DNA from: Zymoseptoria tritici IPO323
Taxonomy: Eukaryota; Ascomycota; Dothideomycetes; Mycosphaerellales; Mycosphaerellaceae
NCBI RefSeq assembly: GCF_000219625.1
Contig: NC_018217.1
Coordinates: 434,001 to 498,000 of the forward strand
Length of the DNA stretch: 64,000 nt
Direction of reading: 5' to 3'
Made by a program: the position numbers and the translations under genes. Under the pieces are notes generated by a model. That model was not told the origin of the DNA. It worked only from the letters and a program-made list of their open reading frames with translations, and ran no database searches. Shown here piece after piece: positions 56,606-64,000 of the stretch (position 1 is its first letter; each line of letters opens with the position of its first letter).

Positions 56606-56638
56606 CAAAATCACGAAATCGACGTAGTGAGGGAAACT
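56606..56638 (-). repeat. Right terminal inverted repeat of 5.4-kb element
   Basis: Inverse partner of 51243-51275. Similarity weakens quickly on both sides, which fixes the element ends to within a few bases. Confidence 0.9.
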
Positions 56639-57517
56639 AACGTATGGTACACCATCAATATCCCAAACGGACAAGAATTGGCCGGTGATCTTTGCGCTGT
56701 GTGGAGACGCTGTTAGCGCACGACATCCTCGGGACCGCAGTATCCGTAGAAGTCAAGGACGCAAACGCCGAGTGCAAGGACTAGGATTGATCGAAGCCCG
56801 AGATATTGTGGAGAAGCTTAGTACTGCTGTTGTGGAGAAGCTTAGCACTGCCGTTGTAGGCTCAGCACTGCGATGGGCACAGTTTCACCTGCGGTAAGGT
56901 AGGCGCGGGTAGTCAACTGACATTCCTGTCAAGATGGGAAGCTCTCCAGTCTTATTTCTCTTCTTCCCAGGACAGTGAATCACTCTTCCAACACAACCAC
57001 AGTCCACATCTACCTGAGACGACCTCCGGCTATTCAGGTGTGCTACTATCGCCCGAACGCACCATGCACCTACAAGGATACCTTTTCATCTCCACAGCGG
57101 TATCGGCAGTGCAGGCTCAGTCCGAAAACATCTATTAGAACACATACAGATCCTGCCTCAAGGCTCACGATCGAGTTGCCTAGTTGTCCCGTTGGTGTGG
57201 CAAACACGGCGGAATTTCCAACGTAGCTGTGAATAGGTGTCGCTGGTGAGCTACCAGCGCTTGCTGGATTATGATCGTCGCTTATTAGACTGGTGGATTG
57301 CGATACCACGGCGAATGCTCTGTCGAGGGCAGGCTTGGCTTGAACAATGGGTCGGGACAGGGATGAAGAGAGCGAGGAGAAGGCGGAGGAGCACTGGATG
57401 TTTATCCCGTCTTGTTGTATGCTCGCGATACGTATAGGATGCAGTTCGACGTGAGTCGCTTGTTCCTACCTGTCCTGTCTTCTCTAGCCAGCTCATTGAT
57501 ATCGTATGGGCACACAC
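56639..57517. other. Intergenic, no convincing gene
   Basis: 879 bp between the 5.4-kb element and the GT2 stop codon. A short direct duplication (GTGGAGAAGCTTAG, twice at about 56808-56846) is visible. No recognised gene. Confidence 0.45.
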
Positions 57518-59057
57518 TCACTTCCGAGCTGTAGGATTCCATTTGTCGTACTTGACAAGCTGTCGAGCATGTCCGTAGAGACCTATCACGGCGACTAGTA
57601 CCAGATATGGAACGTGCAGAAGGCTAAATATCGCCATCTGCCAAGTCGTAGTATATCTAGACCTCACCTGCTCGGTGAAGTACAGAGTGAGCAGGACCGC
57701 GATGAAGCTGTGATGTGTTAGAGCTCTCATTATTTCCAATGTCGTAGGAAAAGCATACGTTGCCCAGAAGAACCACCCTGCCGTTGGGTATCGAAAGAAG
57801 AGGATTCGAACGAGTTCCGAGAGGTCGCTAGGCCAGTCCGTAATAAGAAAGCTTACGAGGAGGCATACGTGCTGTGCGATCAGATGATGACTAATCTCTC
57901 GGACGAACAAGAGAGAGAAGAGGCCGAGGCGTTCGTTGAAACCGCGATTACCGTTGGGTGGATTTGTCCAGAGCAATGGCATGTGTTTGATCGAAGCTTG
58001 GCTCCAGCCTTGGGCCCATCTCAGGCGTTGTCTCCAGAATGCGGCAAAGGTGTTGGGTGCTGTTTCGAAAGATACAACATTCATGTCATGGACGATTTGT
58101 TTGCCCAAACCATAGGCACGAAGAGCAGAATCAATGTCTTCGGTTAGCATGGATCCGTCCATCTTGTGCTTACGCAGAAGTGGGGCTCTCCAATACCCGT
58201 TGCTCCCGCAGAACAGACCGAGTCCGAACATCTGACGTCTTCCTGGGTGGGAGATTGCATATATTCGGTCGAATTCGATTGAGATCATCTTTGCGTAGAA
58301 GCTTTCGGAGGTGTTGTAGACAATGCAACGGCCTTGGACAATGTCGATAGTGTCGTCGGCAAGGAATCGCTCTGCAGCCCAGCGAGGATTGTAGGGATGT
58401 GGGCAGTGGTCGGTGTCGAAGATTCCGATAATGTCTGCGTTCGATTTGAGGGTGAAGAAGTAGTTAAGGTTGTCTGCTTTGGATGTGGAGCCGGGTGCCT
58501 TGATTATTCGGAGGGTTTTGTACTGCTGTGGTAGTCGGGCCAATTCGCTTTCGAGGGGCTCGATGGGTATAGGCGTGTTGTAGACCAGGTTTATGTTCAG
58601 TTTGTCTTTGGGATAAACGAGTCTCTTGCATGCATAGAGGACCTGTTGTCGGATGATGTCCTGTTGGTAGTTAGCATAGCAAGATCGCTCGTGGTAGGAA
58701 TCTGACCTTTTCGTTTGGGAGGTAAGCCACGATGACAACGTCGATAATGGGTAGGTCTTTGACCTTGCCGTTGCGGTCGCTTGGAAACCGTCCGCCGTGT
58801 TTAATGGCGATAGTAGCTTCGCGGGCAGTCCGCACAGGTGCTAGGCCAAGGAAGGAATCGATCATGCATGCGGAGTTTGTGGATATGTAGAAGAAATACA
58901 AGATTTTGATCGTTTCTTTGTTGCAACAGACGAAAATGGCCGTGGAAGCGATAAGGTAGGTAACGACAAAAGCGGAGGGCGTCCATTCTGTAATCCAGCT
59001 GGAGAGGGCGGTGTGTGCATCGTCGTTGGCGGTGCCTACCGGTTCAGAGGATGTCAT
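57518..59057 (-). CDS. Membrane GT2 glycosyltransferase (fungal hyphal-growth GT2 type)
   Basis: Processive, membrane-anchored family-2 glycosyltransferase. Two exons, 58707-59057 and 57518-58660, with a 46-nt intron (donor GTCAGA, branch TGCTAAC, acceptor CAG), give 497 aa. Seen: two N-terminal hydrophobic segments, then the GT-A domain with VVIVAYLPNEK, DTDHC (about 199), QGRCIVYN, FCGSNGYWR, TED (about 290) and QRLRW (about 328), i.e. the D-DxD-TED-QxxRW set of cellulose/chitin/hyaluronan-type synthases, followed by several C-terminal membrane helices. It resembles the GT2 known from Zymoseptoria tritici and Fusarium as required for hyphal growth on solid surfaces. The polymer made is unknown. 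A further short exon beyond 57518 cannot be excluded because a GTGAGT follows the last codons. Confidence 0.85.
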
Positions 59058-60105
59058 TTCCGTTGAACAGACACCGAATGAGACGTGCAGTTACATGGTC
59101 GTTAGTAAGGTGAAGTTTCCCCAAGACACAGGTCTCCGTTAGCAGGACAGGGTTGGACCCATGTCACGACAAGCTACGATACGATGCATGCTTGCATCAC
59201 GAGCAATAGCCTTTACAGCATAGAGACGCATCGGAGTTGGTTCCGATTATGCGTGAGAGATCCTGAACGCAAAACGCTGTAAGCTCTTTGTCTTGAGGTG
59301 CCCATCTCCATTAGTCCTTTATAGGTAACAAGCCTTCCGCTTTCAAAGTTGCGTCTTTGTTCCCTCGGCGTGCTTGATAAAGCTCGTAGACCAGACTTCT
59401 TCACCTCTCGGCTGGACGCACGATCAGTTGAGATGAGCCTGCTCTTGCATACCCGTCTTCGGCATGTCAAATCTCTTGCTGAGCACCTTCATGACCTCAA
59501 TCATTACCTTCTGGCGCTCGACGAACTCGGCGCAATCGGCGGAGAGTCGCACTTCGACAGCGGCATGACCATTTCTACCTCCTTCTCAGTGCGCTCCTTC
59601 CGAAAGCCCGAATTCGACGATGTGCAGTGCAGAATTTCGAGCTACGTAAGTAGAGATACCTTAGAGATAGAGGAAGAAGCCTCAGTCCGGTGTTTAGCGA
59701 CGGCGTTCGATAGGGGTCTACCTGACTTTAAAACCACACCGAGCTATCAGTCCATTGCCTCTGGTCCGACCACTTTTTTTTCCTGAGGTCCTGTCCACTG
59801 CCTTGAGTCTTGGGTCCTGCCACCGGACGTGTGTTCCGTCTGAAGCTGGCAATACGATAAGCTAGTGTCAGCCTCATTCACCTCGCGCAAAAGCTCAGCC
59901 ACGTGCGCTAGCGCGCTTTTCTTCGTATTGTGGGCACGGCGCAGCAAACAAACAAAAACTTCATCTTCTTTCCCTCTCTCCACCCCGCTCCACCATCACG
60001 CTGCGGTCCGCGCAATACCACATCAGACCATACAAACACTTCATTCGAGCCGCTCGTTATTCGCCTACGTACCACACACAGTCCCACAACACAGTCTCGC
60101 CTATC
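59058..60105. promoter_or_regulatory. Divergent promoter region, no gene seen
   Basis: 1048 bp between the GT2 start and the next plus-strand gene. Short open frames exist on both strands but none shows a recognisable domain. Confidence 0.4.
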
Positions 60106-61291
60106 ATGGCCGACAGCGACCCATACAAAAAGGCGGATACCAGGACGGACCCCTTCACCATGGACCTTGCGTATGTCAACCTCAACGAGCGGTCGCAAGA
60201 TCGGCAGACTGACTATTTCCAGCACGCGCAAAAGCACCATGGGCGAACTGCGCGATGAGCAGAAATGGCTGGCGAAGCAAACGAAGCAATTCGTGAAAGA
60301 TGAGAGCAAGAGCCTCGCAGGTGTTACGGAGGAGATGTCAACGTTCCCGACAAAGCAGCAAGGCAATCACTTTGCGCCTGCGTTCGCCGATCCTCTGTTG
60401 AGCGCGTACGATCTCTTGAGTACCGGCAAACTTGTCAGTAAACCACGCCGCTCGCTTTTCTCCATACTGATGCTTCTCCGATAGGACACCGCAATCGACC
60501 ACCTCGAACCCCTCTTGGCCCAAATGAAGCACTACCGCACTGAGCTCAAGAAGCCAGAGTACCAGGAAGGCGTCAAGCGCGTGATGAAGACGTACATGGG
60601 CGTTCTCGACGACCTGCCACGAACGAAAAGCTTGGAAGTCGAAGCTTCCTCGCGCTACGCCAACGACACCCAGGGCAAGCTCAACGAATACTTCCAGACG
60701 ATTGCCCGGCAAGCGAGCGGAGGTGGAGGCAAGCATGGTGCGGGTAGAAAGAAGATGCCGGGTCTGGACGAGGAGCTCGATGATGGGGAGAATGAACACG
60801 ACGAAGCTGCCGCCGTCCCCAAAGACCCCAAGAAGAATTTGAGCAAGGCGGAGCTGGAAAAGGCTAAAAAAGCAGAGGCTTCGAAGATCAAGACAGAGCA
60901 TGCCAAGGCGGACGTCTTTGACTTTGGAGGAGGATCTGATGGCGAGTCGGGACGCGAGATCAAGCTCCCTGCTTCAGGTGGAAAGCCGGCCAATGTCGTG
61001 GCCAAGAAGGAAAAGAAAAAAGACAAGAAGCTCGCCGCCACCACAAGCTCGCCGGTCGGACAGCGTAGCGTCTCTCCCTCCGGTGACACCGACAAGGACG
61101 AGTCCACTGAGAAGGCGACCCCATCGCTGGCCCCAGCCCCTCGGTCTTTGAGGAGCAGAACTAAAACTGCAGCGACACCCTCGTCAGCATCCACTCTTGC
61201 GACTGCGAGGACCAGCGGACGCAGTAAGCGCGGCAGAGGCGCTGACACTGAACCGACAGCAAGCACTGTCCCCGCCAAGAAACGAAGGTGA
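60106..61291 (+). CDS. Uncharacterised basic, probably nuclear protein
   Basis: Not recognised. Three exons, 60106-60170, 60223-60433 and 60485-61291, with two short GT-AG introns (donors GTATGT and GTCAGT) encode 360 aa. The first 200 residues are helical and look folded (LRDEQKWLAKQTKQFVKDES, DTAIDHLEPLLAQMKHYRTE, VKRVMKTYMGVLDDLPRTKS). The rest is disordered: a Gly/Lys patch, an acidic DEELDDGENEHDE segment, a Lys/Ala coiled coil, Ser/Thr/Pro-rich linkers, and a C-terminus with RSKRGRG and a final KKRR, both good nuclear localisation signals. Splicing was chosen because it joins MDLA to TRKSTMGELRDEQ in one frame. Confidence 0.7.
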
Positions 61292-61992
61292 GCTTCGGGT
61301 GAATAACAAGCTCAAGCTCTGCGCTCCTGCCATGGTGAGACGAGTTGCGCGCCGAAGGGAAGAACGAGCTTCCCAGTTGGGAGATGAGGCTGTTGGCGAT
61401 GCGCTCGGGATTGGGGGCGGGAAAGTCTTTGTCTACCTGGGACAAACAAGTCTCCTGATTTTGTTGGACTTCTCGCCTTTGTTTTGTTTCGCTCAGAATG
61501 CGGCCTTCGACGAGCAAGTTGATTGACGGAGTACAGGTCAGAAAAGCGAGCTTGTCGTTAGACTTCGATATCGAGGACTGCAATGGTGTCAACAATCCTT
61601 TCGTCAACGAGCGCCCCGTGTCTTTGCAACATCGTATCCATGCTGCCTGCCGTACACTGACATGTGATAGCAAACTCTCGCTTCCAATTCTTGAATGGTA
61701 AGGCGCATGATCTGCCGCTGACATGTGAAGGCCCCATCAACGTACGATATTACTGGCACGTCGACTACAGCCACGCTTCTGGAATCGTCGACATCCTCGA
61801 TCACATGCGTTACCGCCTGGCTCTACCATGTGCAACACCGCCTCGAGCGCTTCACCGACTCTTAACCACACCTCTCCGCCGCAGACTTAACACCACCACC
61901 TTCAACACCGCGCTCACACCCAAACACCACACTCGACACAGCACACCACAACGACAACATCATCCAGATATCATCAGCCTCTGCGCACTACA
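61292..61992. other. Intergenic, no convincing gene
   Basis: 701 bp between two plus-strand genes. Contains the downstream gene's promoter; the last 150 bp is rich in CAC/ACC runs, typical of fungal 5' leaders. Confidence 0.4.
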
Positions 61993-63159
61993 ATGGCGGC
62001 GGCGACGTATGCGACTCGCGAGGAGCTGAATCTGCCAGTCCTCATATTCGAAGCCGACGATGTCTCTGGAGCCAATCCGGTTGCCGAGCTGGATACTGAT
62101 GAGAAGAAGATCCGCCAGATGTTGCTTGGGAAAATCGAGCGGCTAGACAGTGTGGCAGACAAGCTTTTGGCTCAGAAGAAGAAGGTCATACTCCGTGATG
62201 TTGACGGGGATCGCGCAAAGGTCTGCGTGGGCACCAAAGATGGAGACGACGTGCTGCTCGTGCTTCGCAAGTCCGGTGGTACCATTGGCAAGCCTCAGAC
62301 GTACATACCCGAGCTTCATTGCGGCAAGATGCTCAACATCCTGGATCCGGGCATCATCTTCTTTACCGAGCAGCTCAGTCTCGAATTCTTCCTTCGAAAC
62401 AAGAGGTACAAGAAGCTCGGCATCAAGAATCAGGGTCAGCTTCTCAAAGCGTGGAAACGCTGGCTGGTCCGTGTGTGGGCACACATGCTGCCGACGTCCA
62501 AAGTCGTTCATCACAGCGGTCGAAGCCAGGAGGATATGGCAAAGGCCAAGCCGAGCGGGCGGAAGCGTGGCAGATCGGGGGCCCCGCGGACGAATGGCCA
62601 GGCAGACAACCATCCCGCCGCTTTGACCGAAGCCGAGCAAGCCAACAAGGAGCTCGATGACAAGTACGGCGTCACTCGCTCGGAGGAATGGTGGTCAAAG
62701 TTCAACAAGAGAAGCAAGGACTTTGATCTTGACGACGAGGAGGTTGTCCGGAGTATTCGTGCCGGTTGGATCAAGGCCAAGTATCCCCTGGATCAAGGCA
62801 GAATGGAGAGTCCAAGTCTGGAGGTGCTCGAGGAAGCCAAGGCCGGCGCGCAGATCAACAAGGTCACCATTGAGAACACCGTGGACTACCAGAATTGGCT
62901 TTGGGGCCAGTCGATGGGCGCGAGGGGCAAGGTAAACCAGACCTTCTATCCAAGTCTCTTCGAGCGGCGTGCTAAGGCAAAACAGGCGGAGCAGACGAAG
63001 GGCGAGCGTGGCAGGTCCGGAACGCGGAGGAATAAGCCGAACGCAGGTGTGGAGTCTGAGGCGGATGGAAGCACGATGGGCGCACCGCCGAAGAAGAAGC
63101 GTGCGTTTACGAAGGAGCAGCTGGACTTTCTGAAGAGGTCCAAGGCTTCTTCCGATTGA
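61993..63159 (+). CDS. Uncharacterised conserved-looking protein, Lys/Arg-rich C-terminus
   Basis: Not recognised. Single exon, 388 aa. The first 180 residues look globular: LNLPVLIFEADDVSGANP, a helix EKKIRQMLLGKIERLDSVADKL, strand-rich VILRDVDGDRAKVCVGTKDG and RYKKLGIKNQGQLLKAWKRW. The second half alternates charged linkers with WWSKFNKRSKDFDLDDEEVV and VDYQNWLWGQSMGARGK, and ends in PPKKKRAFTKEQLDFLKRSK, which holds a likely nuclear localisation signal. No membrane helix or signal peptide. Length and composition suit a nuclear protein, but no family is assigned. Confidence 0.7.
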   Translation: MAAATYATREELNLPVLIFEADDVSGANPVAELDTDEKKIRQMLLGKIERLDSVADKLLAQKKKVILRDVDGDRAKVCVGTKDGDDVLLVLRKSGGTIGKPQTYIPELHCGKMLNILDPGIIFFTEQLSLEFFLRNKRYKKLGIKNQGQLLKAWKRWLVRVWAHMLPTSKVVHHSGRSQEDMAKAKPSGRKRGRSGAPRTNGQADNHPAALTEAEQANKELDDKYGVTRSEEWWSKFNKRSKDFDLDDEEVVRSIRAGWIKAKYPLDQGRMESPSLEVLEEAKAGAQINKVTIENTVDYQNWLWGQSMGARGKVNQTFYPSLFERRAKAKQAEQTKGERGRSGTRRNKPNAGVESEADGSTMGAPPKKKRAFTKEQLDFLKRSKASSD

Positions 63160-63547
63160 GTGTATTCCTGCGTGGCGGTCGCGAGATTGTATTTGGCGAG
63201 CAGCTTGTTGCATTTGGTATTGAATCACCAGGAAAGGACTGGGCGAGCGAGGCAAGCGAGTCCCGTTTGAGCAAGGCATCTTTGTAACATATTTCAGGTT
63301 CCTTCGAACACTGATCACAGCGTCAAGCTGCCAATACAATCAAAGATTCCGTTTGGGTGTGACAGATGGTGTGTGACCTTGCTCGGCGTCTGAAACAACG
63401 CTGTCCTTGGCTTCACGCTAGAAGCCAGGGTGGACCCTCACAACAACGCCCGAAGTGCATCCGAGCACTTTACCTCAATTTTATCAAGGTCGTCGACGAC
63501 CCGCTCGTCCTCAACGTCAAGCCGCTCGTTGCTGATACCAGCCTTCG
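63160..63547. other. Intergenic or upstream untranslated region
   Basis: 388 bp between the preceding stop and the ATG at 63548. Part may be an upstream exon of the gene that follows. Confidence 0.4.
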
Positions 63548-64000
63548 ATGGCCAACAAATTGTCTCACAAAGATGCATCCCATCGGGGCAAGGACATTGT
63601 TTCCTGGAACACACCACCCAGGGTACTCCGGGGGACCTCGGATTACGTCTCACCTGACGAGGACCAGATCTCCACCTTCAGTGATCAGCTCGATGAAGTG
63701 ATCGGCAGGCCTGCGTCGCGGAAGCTAGGCAGCAGGCGGACCACCAGTATCCGGCACCAAGACCAGAGCGAGGACGAGAAGAAGCCTGCCGTCAGGCGTG
63801 GCAAGCTCAAAAAGATCAAGCGAGGGAAACCTCAGAGCGTCCAGCGCGGCAATCCGAGGAGCTACGATTTCAGTGTGGACCTTGCCAGTGACGCCGAGGA
63901 CTCATCCGACGAGCAGCCCGCCCGTTCGGCAAGAAGGAACCCGAAGAAGAGTCCCGCTCGCGGCCGCCGATTAACAGGTCGTGAAATCAACGAGGAGCAC
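63548..64000 (+). CDS. Start of a basic, disordered protein running off the window
   Basis: Open frame of 151 codons from the ATG at 63548 to the window end with no stop; an in-frame stop lies at 63533-63535, so this ATG or an upstream splice junction (CAG at 63539-63541) begins it. Content is low-complexity: MANKLSHKDASHRGKDIVSW, then acidic SPDEDQIS and Lys/Arg-rich blocks (RRGKLKKIKRGK, ARRNPKKSPARGRR). Probably nuclear. Not recognised. Confidence 0.5.
   Translation, partial: MANKLSHKDASHRGKDIVSWNTPPRVLRGTSDYVSPDEDQISTFSDQLDEVIGRPASRKLGSRRTTSIRHQDQSEDEKKPAVRRGKLKKIKRGKPQSVQRGNPRSYDFSVDLASDAEDSSDEQPARSARRNPKKSPARGRRLTGREINEEH

Larger units (their letters stand above)
51243..56638 (+). mobile_element. 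5.4-kb terminal-inverted-repeat element with integrase-core gene, RIP-mutated
   Basis: Ends are 33-bp inverted repeats matching at 31 positions (51243-51275 and 56606-56638), starting AGTTTCCC. Inside are three long reading frames: an integrase-core DDE protein (plus), a large basic/acidic protein with a Cys motif (plus) and a Cys/coiled-coil protein (minus). All are broken only by TAG or TAA codons, the mark of RIP. The composition is strongly enriched in TA dinucleotides and differs sharply from both flanks. Immediately inside the left end are a (TCG)8 run and repeats of CTTACGCCCTTAGCG followed by TATACACAC. The flanking bases do not show an unambiguous target duplication. Confidence 0.8.

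Noticed and set aside
59349..59786. 145-codon open frame between GT2 and the next gene
   Set aside because: No recognisable motif, and a comparable frame exists on the opposite strand; not supported as a gene.
1..64000. tRNA or rRNA genes
   Set aside because: I looked for cloverleaf-type and rRNA-like stretches by eye and found none I could support; a dedicated scan could still find one.

Overview
The window is nuclear DNA of a filamentous ascomycete (Pezizomycotina), most likely a dothideomycete. This rests on large genes with short introns of about 41-76 nt (GTRNGT donors, CTRAC-like branch sites, AG acceptors), a ferrichrome-type siderophore NRPS, a fungal hyphal-growth type GT2 glycosyltransferase, and two transposons carrying the C-to-T signature of repeat-induced point mutation (RIP). 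No database could be searched. Species-level placement is not possible from what I can see.

Layout. 1-19.3 kb is an iron/siderophore locus. A full-length ABCB exporter (minus, cut by the window start) and a 4637-aa SidC/NPS2-like ferrichrome synthetase (plus) are divergent from a 1.44-kb shared promoter, which holds an exact ATCAGATAA site of the kind bound by SreA/Fep1-type iron GATA repressors. 19.8-38.5 kb is mainly housekeeping: phosphoacetylglucosamine mutase, mitochondrial ribosomal protein mL40, a TDT-family C4-dicarboxylate/anion transporter, an internally deleted MFS sugar transporter, the single-exon TOR kinase, an SR140-like RRM-SURP-CID splicing protein and an acidic orphan protein.

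38.7-56.6 kb is an accessory stretch. It contains a GNAT acetyltransferase with one in-frame TGA, a GFA/CENP-V zinc protein, a RIP-inactivated 2.2-kb pogo-like transposon, a secreted protein that may be globin-like, a decayed succinyl-CoA:3-ketoacid CoA-transferase, a carboxymuconolactone-decarboxylase-like protein, a secreted phospholipase A2 with a putative propeptide, and a 5.4-kb terminal-inverted-repeat element. That element carries an integrase-core (DDE) gene plus two further unidentified reading frames, all broken only by TAG/TAA codons.

57.5-64 kb returns to single-copy genes: a GT2 glycosyltransferase, two uncharacterised basic proteins, and the start of a third that runs off the window.

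How it works together. The NRPS would build a hydroxamate siderophore from amino acids and N5-acyl-N5-hydroxyornithine. The adjacent exporter may move the product or its precursors, and both may be repressed in high iron through the shared GATA site. The accessory block looks like a RIP-affected island in which several genes are decaying. The best candidate for something undescribed is the 5.4-kb TIR element with its three-gene architecture and recurring TCTTAGTG motif.
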